From contig DISD01000033.1 of the NCBI GenBank assembly GCA_002435715.1, forward strand, positions 1 to 64,000: DNA of 64,000 bases. The letters run 5' to 3'. Within the stretch, counting starts at the first letter, position 1. Every line of letters starts with the position of its first letter. Position numbers and translations under genes: made by a program. The stretch is from Rhodospirillaceae bacterium UBA6219. GTDB lineage: Bacteria; Pseudomonadota; Alphaproteobacteria; Rhodospirillales; Magnetospirillaceae. Positions 27,869-38,535 of the stretch are shown here, piece by piece. Under the pieces are notes generated by a model that worked only from the letters and a program-made list of their open reading frames with translations, did no database searches and was not told the DNA's origin.

Positions 27869-30800
27869 TTAAATCTCCTCGACCTCGACCACGCCCGACA
27901 CCGAACGCAGCGCCCCCATGAAGCCGGGGCTGAGGCTGATGGTGTTTCGCAGACCCAGTTCCACCTCGCGGTATTCGGTCTGGGTGACGATGGACACACG
28001 GTTGCGTCCCTTGGCTTCCTTGGCGATCAACTGCACCAAGGCCGGAATGGGCGCTTCGTCACGGATGAAGATACGCACACCGGCGGCGGCACGGGCCGCT
28101 TCCTGGTCCAGGGACGAAATACGCTGACAGGTCAGGCGTAATTGTTCGTCTTCCAGGCGTGAATCCACCTCGAACAGCAAGGGACCGCCGGATTCCAGCA
28201 ATTCGCGTGACGCCGACAGGATTTCCGAAAACAGCGTGACCTCGAACATGCCGGACGCATCGGACGCGGTGACGAAGGCATAGCGGCTGCCCTTGGCCGA
28301 GGTCCGTTCCTGGCGGGCCAACACCGAGCCGGCCAGTTTGACCCGGCTTTTGCCGCCAGCCTGCAAATGCTTGGGCAATTCGGTGATCTTCAGCACTCCC
28401 AGACGCTTCAGGCTTTTGGCGAAAGCGTCCAGCGGATGAGCCGACAGATAAAAGCCGATGGCGTCGAATTCCTGGCTTAATTTTTCATGGGGCGACCAGT
28501 CAGGGGCGTTTTCCAGCTTGGGCGGCGGCGCCACGTTACCGCCCAACAGGCTCATTTGCGACGAATTGCGCTGTTCGGCCTCGTTGGCGCCATAGCGCAG
28601 CAGGCCTTCGCAGTTCTTGAACACCTTGCCGCGATTCTTGTCCAAGCAATCGAAGACGCCGGCACGCACCATGTTTTCCATCTGGCGACGGTTCAGCTGC
28701 TTGGTGTCCAGGCGGCGGGCGAAGTCCCATAGATCCTTGTAAGGGCCGTTTTTGTCGCGTTCCTCGGCAATGGACCGGCACGCCCCCTCGCCCACATTCT
28801 TCAAGGCCGCCAGGGCGTAACGCACCGCCAAAGACCCATCGGCCTGCTTTTCCACCGAGAACGTCGCCTGCGACTTGTTGATGTCGGGCGGCAACAACTT
28901 GATCTTCAAGCGGTCCAGTTCCTGGCGGAAGGAATTCAGCTTGTCGGTGTTGGCCATATCATAGGTCATGGTCGCCGCCATGAACTCGGCCGGATGGTTG
29001 GCCTTCAGCCAAGCGGTCTGATAGGCGATCAGCGCGTAGCACGCCGCGTGCGACTTGTTGAAGCCGTATTCGGCGAACTTGGCCACCCGGTCGAAGATCA
29101 TCGACGCCTGTGCCGCGTCGACCCCACGGGCCACGGCACCGTCGACGAAGGTCTTGCGCTGGGCCTCCATTTCCTCCTTGATCTTCTTACCCATGGCGCG
29201 GCGCAGAAGATCGGCGCCGCCCAGCGAATAGCCAGACAGTACCTGGGCGATCTGCATGACCTGTTCCTGGTACACCATGATCCCGAAGGTTTCCTTCAGG
29301 ATGTTTTCCAGCACCGGGTGCATGTAATCGGGTTCTTCCAGGCCGTGCTTACAGGCGATGTAGCGCGGGATCTGGTCCATGGGACCGGGGCGGTACAGCG
29401 CCACCACGGCGATCAGATCTTCCAGACGGTTGGGCCGCATCTTGCGCAGAACGTCGCGCATGCCGGCACTTTCCAACTGGAACACGCCGGCCGTGTCACC
29501 GCGGGTCAGAAGCTCGTAGGCCGGTCCGTCATCCAAAGGCAACGCCGAAAGATCGACGTCCAAGCCTTTGATCTTCTTGATGTGTTTGACCGCAGTAACC
29601 ATGACGGTCAGTGTCTTCAGCCCCAAGAAATCGAACTTCACCAGCCCGGCGGATTCCACCCATTTCATATTGAACTGGGTCACCGGCATGTCGGAACGCG
29701 GGTCTCGGTACAGCGGCACCAATTCGTCCAGGGACCGGTCGCCGATCACCACGCCGGCGGCATGGGTGGAGGCATGGCGATAAAGCCCTTCCAGCTTCAT
29801 GCCCAAATCCAACAGGCGGGCCACCGTCTCGTCGCGTTCCTGGGCTTCCTTCAGCAGTGGCTCGATATCCAGCGCCTGTTCCAGGGTCACCGGATTAGCC
29901 GGGTTGTTGGGGACCATCTTACAAATGCGGTCCACCTGACCGTAAGGCATTTGCAGCACGCGGCCGACGTCGCGCAGCACCGCACGGGCCTGCAGCTTAC
30001 CGAAGGTGATGATCTGGGCGACCTGGTGATAGCCGTATTTGTCCTGGACGTAGCGGATGGTTTCTTCGCGGCGGTCCTGGCAAAAATCGATATCGAAGTC
30101 AGGCATGGAAACGCGTTCGGGGTTCAAGAAACGTTCGAACAGCAATCCCCAGCGCAACGGGTCCAAATCGGTGATGGTCAAGGCCCAGGCGACGGCGGAA
30201 CCGGCACCCGAACCACGCCCCGGCCCCACCGGAATGTCGTGGGCCTTGGACCATTGGATGAAGTCGGACACGATCAGGAAGTAGCCGGGAAAGCCCATCT
30301 GCTCGATGATTCCGATTTCGTATTCGATACGCTCGCGATACGGTTTGGCGGCGGCCTCTTTTTCCTCGTCGGTCATGCCGGGTTGGAAGACGTGCTTTTC
30401 CAAACGCTCGTCCAGGCCGTCCCAACACTTCTTGCGCAACACCTCGGCCTCGGTCAGGCCGTCCATACGAAACGGTGGCAAGATGGGCTTGCGCTTGCTG
30501 ACCATGAAGGCACAGCGCTGGGCCACCACCAAGGTGTTGTCGCAGGCTTCCGGCAGATCGGCGAACAAGGCGCGCATTTCCGCCGGGGTCTTGAAGTAAT
30601 GTTCCGTGGTCAGGCGACGGCGTTCGTCCTGCGAGACATACGATCCCTCGGCAATGCAGATCAGTGCATCGTGGGCGTCGTACATGCCGCGATCGGAGAA
30701 AAACGGTTCGTTGGTGGCCACCAGGGGCACATCATGCTTGTAGGCCAAATCCAACAGGCCGGTTTCCGCCTGGTCCTCGGCGGCAATGCCGTGGCGCTGC

Positions 30801-31333
30801 AATTCCACATAGACACGACCGGGGAAGGCCTGGGTCAGGCGCACCAGCAGAATTTCCGCCTTGTCCTTCTGACCTTCCGTCAACAGCCGATTGACAGCGC
30901 CCTTGGGGCCGCCGGTCAACACCAACAAGCCGGTGGAGCGGGTCTCCAAATCATGAAGCGTGACCTGCGGCGTTTCGCCGGCATCGGTTTCCAGATAGGC
31001 CTTAGAGACCAGTTTCAGCAGGTTTTCGTAGCCCGCTTCCGATTGGCACAGCAGCACCAGCCAATCGGGGTCGGGCTTGCGCCCGTCGCGGCTGGGCGCC
31101 TCGCCTTCGCGGCGGATGGCCAATTGACAGCCGATGATGGGTTGGATACCGGCATCTGAACAGGATGTGGAAAATTCCAAGGCGCCGAACAGATTGCCGG
31201 TATCGGCAATGCCGACCGCCGGCATATTCATCTTTTCGCAAAGCTTGATCAGCTGTTTCAGCTTGATCGCGCCCTCGGAAAGGGAATAAGCGGTGTGGGT
31301 ACGCAGGTGGACGAAATCAGCATGTATCGGCAT
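27869..31333 (-). CDS. dnaE: DNA polymerase III alpha subunit DnaE
   Basis: 1154 residues. N-terminal PHP domain (HLRTHTAYSLSEGAIK at residues 9-24), polymerase palm with the catalytic aspartates in PDFDIDFCQDRRE (about 408-420), beta-clamp and helix-hairpin-helix regions, and a C-terminal OB-fold domain. It is the replicative polymerase. It is a single gene with terminator-like repeats downstream; the 106-base gap upstream is shared with the divergent histidine kinase. Confidence 0.97.
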   Translation of the reverse strand: MPIHADFVHLRTHTAYSLSEGAIKLKQLIKLCEKMNMPAVGIADTGNLFGALEFSTSCSDAGIQPIIGCQLAIRREGEAPSRDGRKPDPDWLVLLCQSEAGYENLLKLVSKAYLETDAGETPQVTLHDLETRSTGLLVLTGGPKGAVNRLLTEGQKDKAEILLVRLTQAFPGRVYVELQRHGIAAEDQAETGLLDLAYKHDVPLVATNEPFFSDRGMYDAHDALICIAEGSYVSQDERRRLTTEHYFKTPAEMRALFADLPEACDNTLVVAQRCAFMVSKRKPILPPFRMDGLTEAEVLRKKCWDGLDERLEKHVFQPGMTDEEKEAAAKPYRERIEYEIGIIEQMGFPGYFLIVSDFIQWSKAHDIPVGPGRGSGAGSAVAWALTITDLDPLRWGLLFERFLNPERVSMPDFDIDFCQDRREETIRYVQDKYGYHQVAQIITFGKLQARAVLRDVGRVLQMPYGQVDRICKMVPNNPANPVTLEQALDIEPLLKEAQERDETVARLLDLGMKLEGLYRHASTHAAGVVIGDRSLDELVPLYRDPRSDMPVTQFNMKWVESAGLVKFDFLGLKTLTVMVTAVKHIKKIKGLDVDLSALPLDDGPAYELLTRGDTAGVFQLESAGMRDVLRKMRPNRLEDLIAVVALYRPGPMDQIPRYIACKHGLEEPDYMHPVLENILKETFGIMVYQEQVMQIAQVLSGYSLGGADLLRRAMGKKIKEEMEAQRKTFVDGAVARGVDAAQASMIFDRVAKFAEYGFNKSHAACYALIAYQTAWLKANHPAEFMAATMTYDMANTDKLNSFRQELDRLKIKLLPPDINKSQATFSVEKQADGSLAVRYALAALKNVGEGACRSIAEERDKNGPYKDLWDFARRLDTKQLNRRQMENMVRAGVFDCLDKNRGKVFKNCEGLLRYGANEAEQRNSSQMSLLGGNVAPPPKLENAPDWSPHEKLSQEFDAIGFYLSAHPLDAFAKSLKRLGVLKITELPKHLQAGGKSRVKLAGSVLARQERTSAKGSRYAFVTASDASGMFEVTLFSEILSASRELLESGGPLLFEVDSRLEDEQLRLTCQRISSLDQEAARAAAGVRIFIRDEAPIPALVQLIAKEAKGRNRVSIVTQTEYREVELGLRNTISLSPGFMGALRSVSGVVEVEEI

Positions 31334-31439
31334 GGCGACATCATGCCCCAGCTAGCGGATTTTCGTCCACGCCCTTTGAAACTTGCCATACCATCCATAA
31401 GTGATACGGTGATCGGATCATCATAAGGTCGAGCCCCTC

Positions 31440-33413
31440 GTGAAAAGCCATTCACGCCTCCTTGGCATCAATTTCCGTGAAATCGCCGTGGCTTTGGCTT
31501 TCTCGTCCCTGCTGAGTCTGGCGGCGGCGGCGGCGGCTTATGGGATCGTGTCTTCGCAATTTCACCGCCAAGTCGAGGCCAAACGCGCCGAAACCATCGA
31601 CAAATTGGCCCGCATCCGCGCCGACATGGAAAGCATGCTGACCGGCTCCTTGACCCTGACCCAAGGCATGGCGGCCACCCTTTACGCCCATGGGGCTTTG
31701 TCCGACAGCGAATTCATCGCCACCGCAGAACAATTGGCCATGGGCCGCGACGACGTCCGCAACATGGGCATCGCCTATGGGACGGTGTTGCAGCAGGTCT
31801 TCCCCCTGAAAGGGAATGAAAAGGCCATCGGCCTGGATTACCGCACCAATGCACAGCAATGGCCGGCGGTGGAAAAGGCCATCACCGACGGCAAGACCGT
31901 GGTGGTCGGCCCGTTGACCCTGGTCCAGGGTGGCTTGGGCATCATCAGCCGCACCCCGGTTTTCCGGCCGTCGCAGCCGGGGGCCCCGCCCCGCTATTTC
32001 GGTTTGGTGTCCATCGTCATCGATCTAGACACCTTGCTGGATCGATCGGGCCTGAACGACGAAGGGCGCGGAATCTCGGTGGCATTCGAGGCCAATGGCC
32101 AGATATTGCATGGTCGCCCAGAACTGCAATCCCAGAACCCGGTCGCCGCGGAGATCACCTATCCCGGCGGCACTTGGCGCTTGCTGGCGGTTCCCACCCA
32201 AGGCTGGCCGCAATCATGGTGGCGGGACGAACCGTCCCTGACCCTTTCCGGGCTGGGCATGGTGTTGGTGGTGGCCATGCTGTCGTTCGGCGCCGCCTTG
32301 GTTTGGCTGCACCGAAGTCACCTGTTGGTTTCACTGCGTGAAAGCGAAAGCCGTTACCGCCATTTGATGGACACCGCCCCTGCCGCCATCGTCCTGCACC
32401 GGCATGGCCGACTGATCTTCGCCAACCGCGAGGCGGTGCGCATGATGGCTGCCGACAGCGCCGAAGCTTTGATCAATCGCCCGGTGATGGATTGCATCCA
32501 TCCCGATTACCATCCGGTGGTCAGCGACCGGATCGGCGCGCTTCGGCAACCGGGCGACGAATCTCCGCCGATCCGGCAAAAGATCATCCGGCTGGATGGC
32601 AAGGTGATCGATGCCGACGTGGCCTCCAGCGCGGAGGTGGTGGATGGAGAATTGACCGTCCTGGCCATCGCCGTCGACGCCACCCGCACGGCGCGGGCTG
32701 AAGCCCAATTGCAAAGCATCTATGACGACCTGCAGCGTTCCAACGACGAATTGCGCCAATTCACGGCCGCCGCCAGTCACGACCTGCAGGAACCGCTGCG
32801 TCAGGTCGCCACCTATGTGCAGATGCTGGAACGCCGTTATTCCGATCTGTTGGATCAAGATGGGCGCGACTTCATTCAGTTTTCGGTTTCCGGTGTCATG
32901 CGCATGCGCCGTTTGCTGCATGATTTAGGGACCTACACCCAATTGCAGACGTCCGGCACTCCGCTGAAGCGTTTGGATCTGGGGTCTATCGTCAAAGCGG
33001 TGGAAAACGACAACGAAGCGACCATCGCCCGCATGAATGCCAGGATATCGCTGGCGTCCCTGCCGGTAGTCATGGGGGACGACAAGCAAATCAGCCTGCT
33101 GTTCTCGAATCTGTTGGACAACGCCTTGCGCTACAGCCGCGGTGGCGTCCCGCCGGTGATTTCCATCAACGCCAATCGTCAAGGCGCCTTTTGGCGTTTT
33201 GCCGTCAGTGACAACGGCATCGGTATCGCCCCCGAATACCAAACCGCCATCTTCGATGTCTTCACCCGCCTGCACGGGGCGGGGCAAAGCGATGGCAGCG
33301 GTTTCGGCCTGGCCATCTGCCGCCGCATCGTCGAGCGCCATGGCGGCCGCATCTGGCTGGAATCGCAACCCGAATCGGGCAGCACCTTCTATTTCACTCT
33401 TCCCACGGCTTGA
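31440..33413 (+). CDS. CHASE-PAS sensor histidine kinase
   Basis: 657 residues, GTG start with AAGG upstream. One membrane helix near residues 16-38, a periplasmic CHASE-type sensor domain, a second helix near 276-298, a PAS domain (about 318-430), then HisKA with SHDLQEPLRQVATYV (His about 446) and HATPase with NLLDNALRYS, DNGIGI and GSGFGLAICRR. The DLQEPLR H-box is of the phytochrome-like kinase type. No response regulator is adjacent, so it is an orphan kinase. Confidence 0.92.
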   Translation: MKSHSRLLGINFREIAVALAFSSLLSLAAAAAAYGIVSSQFHRQVEAKRAETIDKLARIRADMESMLTGSLTLTQGMAATLYAHGALSDSEFIATAEQLAMGRDDVRNMGIAYGTVLQQVFPLKGNEKAIGLDYRTNAQQWPAVEKAITDGKTVVVGPLTLVQGGLGIISRTPVFRPSQPGAPPRYFGLVSIVIDLDTLLDRSGLNDEGRGISVAFEANGQILHGRPELQSQNPVAAEITYPGGTWRLLAVPTQGWPQSWWRDEPSLTLSGLGMVLVVAMLSFGAALVWLHRSHLLVSLRESESRYRHLMDTAPAAIVLHRHGRLIFANREAVRMMAADSAEALINRPVMDCIHPDYHPVVSDRIGALRQPGDESPPIRQKIIRLDGKVIDADVASSAEVVDGELTVLAIAVDATRTARAEAQLQSIYDDLQRSNDELRQFTAAASHDLQEPLRQVATYVQMLERRYSDLLDQDGRDFIQFSVSGVMRMRRLLHDLGTYTQLQTSGTPLKRLDLGSIVKAVENDNEATIARMNARISLASLPVVMGDDKQISLLFSNLLDNALRYSRGGVPPVISINANRQGAFWRFAVSDNGIGIAPEYQTAIFDVFTRLHGAGQSDGSGFGLAICRRIVERHGGRIWLESQPESGSTFYFTLPTA

Positions 33414-33426
33414 AAGCCGTGGGTTT
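33402..33426 (+). terminator. Terminator containing the kinase stop codon
   Basis: CCCACGGCTT, GA, AAGCCGTGGG followed by TTTA. The loop and the top of the stem contain the TGA stop codon of the histidine kinase, so translation termination and transcription termination share the same bases. Confidence 0.75.
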
Positions 33427-33455
33427 AGCCTGAGCGGGTTTGAAGGGAAAACCGT

Positions 33456-34133
33456 CTAGCCGTTCAGCTTGCCGTCGGCCAGACGCACCACCCGGTCCAT
33501 GCGCGACGCCAGTTCCGGGTTGTGGGTGGCAATCAACGCCGCAACGCCGGTGGAGCGCACCAGGTGCAGCAATTGGGCGAAAACCCCGTCCGCCGAATGC
33601 GGGTCCAGATTGCCGGTGGGTTCGTCAGCCAGCAGCACCTTGGGCTGGTTGGCCAAGGCGCGGCAGATGGCGACGCGCTGTTGCTCGCCGCCCGACAATT
33701 GACCGGGACGATGCTCGGCGCGCGGTTTCAGCCCCATGCGCTCCAAAAGCTCCAAGGCCCGGTCGCGGGCCACCTTGCGCGACATACCGGCGATCATCTG
33801 CGGCAGGATGATGTTTTCCTCGGCGGAAAATTCCGGCAGCAGGTGATGGTACTGGTAGACGAAGCCCAGATGCGAGCGGCGCAATTGGGTGCGCTTGGTT
33901 TCGCCGAGCTTGCCGCAGGGCTGACCGGCCAGCCACACTTCGCCGGCACTGGGGCGTTCCAGCAGACCGGCGATGTGCAGCAAAGTCGACTTGCCGGCAC
34001 CCGACGGGCCGACCAAGGCGACAATCTCGCCGGGCATGATGGTCAGTTCGGCGCCGTCCAACACGTTCAGGGTTTCCTTGCCCTGGGTGAAGGTCCGGCT
34101 GACTCGGTCCAGACGCAGGCCGGGATCACTCAT
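33456..34133 (-). CDS. lolD: Lipoprotein-release ABC transporter ATPase LolD
   Basis: 225 residues. Walker [10 protein letters not shown] (about 42-50), Q-loop [15 protein letters not shown] signature LSGGEQQR and Walker [13 protein letters not shown]. The Lol-specific HHLLPEF stretch identifies it among MacB/LolD-type ATPases. It powers extraction of outer-membrane lipoproteins from the inner membrane. It begins eight bases inside the permease gene. Confidence 0.95.
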   Translation of the reverse strand: MSDPGLRLDRVSRTFTQGKETLNVLDGAELTIMPGEIVALVGPSGAGKSTLLHIAGLLERPSAGEVWLAGQPCGKLGETKRTQLRRSHLGFVYQYHHLLPEFSAEENIILPQMIAGMSRKVARDRALELLERMGLKPRAEHRPGQLSGGEQQRVAICRALANQPKVLLADEPTGNLDPHSADGVFAQLLHLVRSTGVAALIATHNPELASRMDRVVRLADGKLNG

Positions 34134-35370
34134 AACGCAGGGCCTCCACCGGGTCCAGATTGGCGGCGCGCCAACTGGGATAGATGGTCGCGGCGATGGA
34201 CAGGCCCAGGGCGATCATCACCACCATCACCACTTCGCCGGTTTCGACGCGGGCTGGCAATTGGGTCAGGAAGTAAATCTCGGCGGCGAACAGGTCGCGG
34301 CCGATGATGGATTGGATGAACTGACGGATCTGTTCGATATGGGTGGCGAACCACACCCCCAGGATGGTGCCGAACAAGGTCCCCACCACGCCGACCGAGG
34401 CGCCGGCCAGGAAGAAGATGCGCATGATCATGCCACGCGTCGCCCCCATGGTGCGCAGGATGGCGATGTCGCGCCCCTTATCTTTGACCAGCATGATCAG
34501 GGACGAGATGATGTTGAAGGCGGCCACCAGGATGATCAGCGTCAGGATCAGGAACATGACATTGCGTTCCACCTGCACCGCATTGAAAAAGCTGGCATTG
34601 GCCTGCTGCCAGTCATAGATGCGCACAGAACTTTGGGCCAGTTGGAAGATGGCCGAGCGCACCTCGGGGACCTTGTCGGGATTGTCCAGGAACACCTCGA
34701 TCTGGGTCACTGCATTGGGATATTTGAAATAGGTTTGGGCAGCGTCCAGCGGCATGAAGATGAAGCCGGAATCATATTCGAACATGCCGACATTGAAGGT
34801 CCCGGCCACGGTGTAGCCGCGCATGCGCGGCACCGTTCCAAAAGCGGTGGCGTTGCCTTTCGGCGAGATCAGGGTGATGGTGTCGCCGATGGACAGGCCC
34901 AGCTTTTCCGCCAGACGATAGCCGATCAGCACGCCGTCGCCATGTTTGAATTCTTCCGCCGTGCCGCCCAACCCCTTGGTGAAGATGTCGCGAGCCAACA
35001 AATCGTCGGGACGCACGCCACGAACGATGGCGCCCCCTGCCCCGCCGGCCGAGGTCGCCATCACCTGGCCCTCGACGGTGGGAATGACGCGGGTGACACT
35101 GGGAATTTGGCGGATGGCTTCGGCCAGGGGATCGAAATCCACCAAAACCGACGCCGTGCCATAGACGCCCATATGGCCATTGATGCCCAGGATGCGGGTC
35201 AGCAATTCCTGGCGGAATCCGTTCATCACCGCCATCACCACGATCAGCGTCGCCACCCCCAGGCCGATGCCGAGAAGCGAGAAGCCGGCGATGACGGAAA
35301 TGAACCCTTCCTTGCGGCGCGCGCGCAGATAGCGGAACGCCACCATACGCTCGAAGGCGTCGAAAATCAT
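34126..35370 (-). CDS. lolC: Lipoprotein-releasing permease, LolC/LolE family
   Basis: 414 residues. The opening [30 protein letters not shown] gives the first membrane helix, followed by a large periplasmic domain and three C-terminal helices, the FtsX/LolCE fold. Only one permease gene is present beside lolD, so the complex may be a homodimer of a LolF-type protein. It lies between proS and lolD, a gene order typical of alphaproteobacteria. Confidence 0.92.
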   Translation of the reverse strand: MIFDAFERMVAFRYLRARRKEGFISVIAGFSLLGIGLGVATLIVVMAVMNGFRQELLTRILGINGHMGVYGTASVLVDFDPLAEAIRQIPSVTRVIPTVEGQVMATSAGGAGGAIVRGVRPDDLLARDIFTKGLGGTAEEFKHGDGVLIGYRLAEKLGLSIGDTITLISPKGNATAFGTVPRMRGYTVAGTFNVGMFEYDSGFIFMPLDAAQTYFKYPNAVTQIEVFLDNPDKVPEVRSAIFQLAQSSVRIYDWQQANASFFNAVQVERNVMFLILTLIILVAAFNIISSLIMLVKDKGRDIAILRTMGATRGMIMRIFFLAGASVGVVGTLFGTILGVWFATHIEQIRQFIQSIIGRDLFAAEIYFLTQLPARVETGEVVMVVMIALGLSIAATIYPSWRAANLDPVEALRYE

Positions 35371-35379
35371 TGCCTCTCC

Positions 35380-36669
35380 TTACGCGGTCAGCAAGGCCAG
35401 GGCGGCCTCGACCGACAATTCCTGCTTTTCGCCGGTATGGCGGTTCTTCAGTTCCACCACACCCGCGGCCACCCCCTTGGGGCCGGCGACCAGCTGCCAG
35501 GGCAGGCCGATCAAATCCATGTCGGCGAACTTGACGCCGGCACGGTCGTCACGATCGTCGTACAACACCTCGACACCTTGTTCGGACAGCGTCCGGTAGA
35601 TGTCTTCGCACACTTTGTCGCAGGCCGCGTCGCCCACCTTCAGGTTGACCAGACCAACCTTGAAGGGTGCCACCGCTTCCGGCCACTTGATGCCGCGATC
35701 ATCGTGATAAGCCTCGATAATGGCGCCAACAAGGCGGGAAACGCCGATCCCGTAAGACCCCATCTCCACATGCACCGGAGTGCCGTCGGGGCCGGCGACC
35801 ACGGCGCCCATGGCCTTGGAATATTTGGTGCCGAAATAGAAGATGTGGCCGACTTCGATGCCACGGGCTTCCTTCAGACGTTCGGGCGGCGGGCAATTGG
35901 CGGCGTTGGGGTCGTGCTTTTCGTCGGTGACGGCGTAAAGCTTGGACAAAGCTTCCAGATCCACCGCGTCCTTGGCCGCCAGTTCCTCGTACGCCACGTC
36001 ATAGAACACGCCCGATTCGCCGGTTTCGGCCAGGACGTGGAATTCGTGGGTCAGATTGCCGCCGATGGCGCCCGAATCGGCGACCATGGGAATGGCGGTC
36101 AGGCCCATGCGCTTGAAGGTGCGCAAATAGGCGTTGAACATGGCTTCGTAAGACCGCTTGGCGCCTTCGAAATCGATGTCGAAGGAATAAGCGTCCTTCA
36201 TCAGGAATTCGCGCCCGCGCATGACGCCGAAACGCGGCCGCACTTCGTCGCGGAACTTCCACTGGATGTGATAAAGCGTCTTGGGCAATTCGCGGTACGA
36301 CTTGACGTTGTCGCGGAACAGCTGGGTGATCAGTTCCTCGTTGGTCGGGCCATACAGCATTTCGCGGTCGTGGCGGTCGACGATACGCAGCATTTCCTTG
36401 CCATAGGCGTCATAACGACCCGATTCGCGCCAGATGTCGGCCGATTGGATGGTCGGCATCAGCAATTCCTGGGCACTGGCTGCGTCCTGTTCCTCGCGCA
36501 CGATCTGTTCGATCTTCTGCAGCACCTTCCAGCCCAGCGGCAGCCAAGTATAGATGCCCGAGGCCGACTGACGGATCATGCCCGCGCGCAGCATCAGACG
36601 ATGCGAAGCGATCTGCGCCTCGGACGGGGTTTCCTTGAGGGTGGGCATGAAGAAACGGGTCAGGCGCAT
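35380..36669 (-). CDS. proS: Prolyl-tRNA synthetase
   Basis: 429 residues, the short bacterial form lacking the editing insertion found in the E. coli enzyme. Class II motifs are seen: motif 2 in [21 protein letters not shown] and motif 3 [12 protein letters not shown], then the anticodon-binding domain. The start at 36669 is set by GAGGA at the right spacing; six further upstream codons are unlikely. It heads the proS-lolC-lolD run. Confidence 0.95.
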   Translation of the reverse strand: MRLTRFFMPTLKETPSEAQIASHRLMLRAGMIRQSASGIYTWLPLGWKVLQKIEQIVREEQDAASAQELLMPTIQSADIWRESGRYDAYGKEMLRIVDRHDREMLYGPTNEELITQLFRDNVKSYRELPKTLYHIQWKFRDEVRPRFGVMRGREFLMKDAYSFDIDFEGAKRSYEAMFNAYLRTFKRMGLTAIPMVADSGAIGGNLTHEFHVLAETGESGVFYDVAYEELAAKDAVDLEALSKLYAVTDEKHDPNAANCPPPERLKEARGIEVGHIFYFGTKYSKAMGAVVAGPDGTPVHVEMGSYGIGVSRLVGAIIEAYHDDRGIKWPEAVAPFKVGLVNLKVGDAACDKVCEDIYRTLSEQGVEVLYDDRDDRAGVKFADMDLIGLPWQLVAGPKGVAAGVVELKNRHTGEKQELSVEAALALLTA

Positions 36670-36786
36670 GAGGTTCCTCGAAGACAAGCGAATGCGTGGA
36701 CGTAAACCCGTCCACCAAGGCCGGCCACTTTAGGCAATGGCCGCGATGAAGACAAGCTGGCGTGGGGCGGAAAGCGTGATGCCCTT

Positions 36787-37677
36787 TTATCGAACGCCAC
36801 GCTTGGCACAGGCCTCGGCCAGGGCGGCCTGGTCCTCGCCCCCCATGGGCTCGCCATTGAAGGTGAAGATGCCCTTCAGCATGTCGTAACGCACCACGCC
36901 CACCGTCATGCTGGTCTGGTCCAAGCCCTTGGCCGAAATCGCCGCCAGCTTCCCTTCGGCCGCTGCGGCCGCGGCGTTGTAGTTGCTTTCGTTGCCCGAC
37001 GACGCGTTGACGATGGCTTGCTGGGTGCTGGTCGCCGTATTGTTGGCGGTGATCTGAGCAGTGTTGGCGGTGATTTCGGCGGCCTTGCTGTCAACCGCCG
37101 CCTGTTTGCTGGCGACATCTTGTTTGGCCAAAACATAGTCCCGGCTGGACTTGGCCAGCGTACCGGCATCCACCTGGGCCTGAAGGGCCGTCAAGGTGTT
37201 GGTCGCCGTGGTCAATTGGCCGTCCAGGGTGGCCTTTTCCGTCGCCAGCGTCGTTGCCGTGGTATTCAGCGTGGTCAGTTGGGTCTGCAAGGTGGTGATC
37301 TGGTTTTCCGCCGCCACCTTGGAATTGTAATTGTCGGACAGGCTTTTTTTCGCCGAGGCCAAATCGGCTTGGGCTTTGTTGCGGGCGGCGTAAGACACCG
37401 GATTGATGGAAATGGGGAATTCCAGCACGTCCGGGATCAGATTGGGAATGGCGTTGGCGCCGCTTCCCGGCAGGTCGGCGGGGGCGACCCGACGCCCCCG
37501 AACCCCTTCGCCGGGGCGGTAGGTGACGTCATCGGCAGGCACATGGCGCACCAGACGGGAACAATCGGTCTTGGTGATGGTGATGCGGACCGGGGGCGGA
37601 TCGGATTGCGCCTGGGCCAAAGCCGGCCCCGCCCCGAAGATGAATGCGACGCAAAGCGGGATGGTCACACGCGCCAT
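36787..37677 (-). CDS. Secreted coiled-coil protein, unknown role
   Basis: 296 residues. Signal peptide (MARVTIPLCVAFIFGAGPALA, cleaved at about residue 21-23), a short globular stretch, then residues about 100-240 of Ala/Thr/Gln/Asn-rich heptads predicting a long coiled coil. The final segment VVRYDMLKGIFTFNGEPMGGEDQAALAEACAKRG is more globular. Compositional bias makes relatives hard to recognise. It stands alone, with a large 3' gap before proS and a 300-base region upstream. Confidence 0.72.
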   Translation of the reverse strand: MARVTIPLCVAFIFGAGPALAQAQSDPPPVRITITKTDCSRLVRHVPADDVTYRPGEGVRGRRVAPADLPGSGANAIPNLIPDVLEFPISINPVSYAARNKAQADLASAKKSLSDNYNSKVAAENQITTLQTQLTTLNTTATTLATEKATLDGQLTTATNTLTALQAQVDAGTLAKSSRDYVLAKQDVASKQAAVDSKAAEITANTAQITANNTATSTQQAIVNASSGNESNYNAAAAAAEGKLAAISAKGLDQTSMTVGVVRYDMLKGIFTFNGEPMGGEDQAALAEACAKRGVR

Positions 37678-37977
37678 GGTCTGTATCCCTCTCAACCTTA
37701 TGCAAGCATTGGGGAATCGTGACGCAACAGGGTGTCAAGATCAAGGCAGACGCAATTCGTTACAGTCCACGCAACTTTATTGAAAAAAAGAGGTGACACG
37801 GGTCAGGAAATTACGTACCTTCTGTTCAACCCGTTCAGGGGGCACTGGGAAAGTCAAAAATGACACCCATGCTGCGGCTCAGGTTTAGGGAGGAGGTCGC
37901 CGGGCGGCTTTAACAAGCGGCCCAGGCGCGGAGACGCAGAAAAGGCAAGGCTGGAAACGGCCTTGCCTTTTTGCTTT
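37678..37977. other. 300-base intergenic region
   Basis: The gap between the secreted coiled-coil gene and tag. It holds the tag-side terminator (37940-37976). The rest has no convincing coding frame, no riboswitch motif I recognise, and no clear promoter hexamers; an AT-richer tract near 37740-37870 may contain the promoter of the coiled-coil gene. Confidence 0.4.
37940..37976. terminator. tag: Bidirectional intrinsic terminator 3' of tag
   Basis: AAAAGGCAAGGC, an 8-base loop, GCCTTGCCTTTT: a 12-base-pair perfect stem with A-run and T-run flanks. It lies immediately after the tag stop on the minus strand and has a longer T-rich tail on the plus strand. Confidence 0.88.
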
Positions 37978-38514
37978 TCAGCCCTGCAGCCATGCCGGCT
38001 TCAACGAAGCGATCTTTTGTTGGATCGGGCAATCGGCACGATGGGCCCCGGGCAGGATGCCGATGCTCATCAGGAACTCCCCCACCACCTCGCCCCCCAT
38101 GAAGGCGAAGTGGGACTTGAACAGCTTGACCCACGCCGCCTTGTCACGGGGATGATGCGCCGCCAACCATGCGGCGATAGAGCCATGCTGGCGACGCAAT
38201 TCCTGCCACTGACGGGCGTTCTTAATGCAAGCTTCGATCTTGCGGCGGTTGCGGATGATGCCGGTATCGGCCATCAAACGTTCGATTTCGACGCTACCGT
38301 AACCGGCCACCACGTCCACTTGGAAGCCGTCGAAAGCCCGGAACAAGGCTGGGCGTTTCTTCAAAACGATCAACCATGACAGCCCGGCCTGGAACACCTC
38401 CAGACACAGACGCTCGAACAACACGGCCTCGTCGGTGACCGGAAAGCCGTATTCGGTGTCGTGATATGGGCCGTGAACGGGATGGCCGGGGGCAATGTCG
38501 CAATATCCGCTCAT
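37978..38514 (-). CDS. tag: DNA-3-methyladenine glycosylase I
   Basis: 178 residues. The opening GYCDIAPGHPVHGPYHDTEYGFP carries the Tag zinc ligands Cys5 and His18, and the end GAHRADCPI carries the second His and Cys. LSWLIVLKKRPALFRAFDGF is the conserved core. It removes 3-methyladenine from alkylated DNA. It is 21 bases downstream of mce on the same strand; the two may share a transcript, with no functional link. Confidence 0.94.
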   Translation of the reverse strand: MSGYCDIAPGHPVHGPYHDTEYGFPVTDEAVLFERLCLEVFQAGLSWLIVLKKRPALFRAFDGFQVDVVAGYGSVEIERLMADTGIIRNRRKIEACIKNARQWQELRRQHGSIAAWLAAHHPRDKAAWVKLFKSHFAFMGGEVVGEFLMSIGILPGAHRADCPIQQKIASLKPAWLQG

Positions 38515-38535
38515 GCCCCCTGCCCCGATTGTGGT

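Noticed and set aside
28994..31159. 721-codon plus-strand frame opposite dnaE
   Set aside because: Shadow of dnaE; no family motifs and a biased composition.
33973..36705. 910-codon plus-strand frame across lolD, lolC and proS
   Set aside because: It crosses three real genes in antisense; no domain recognisable.
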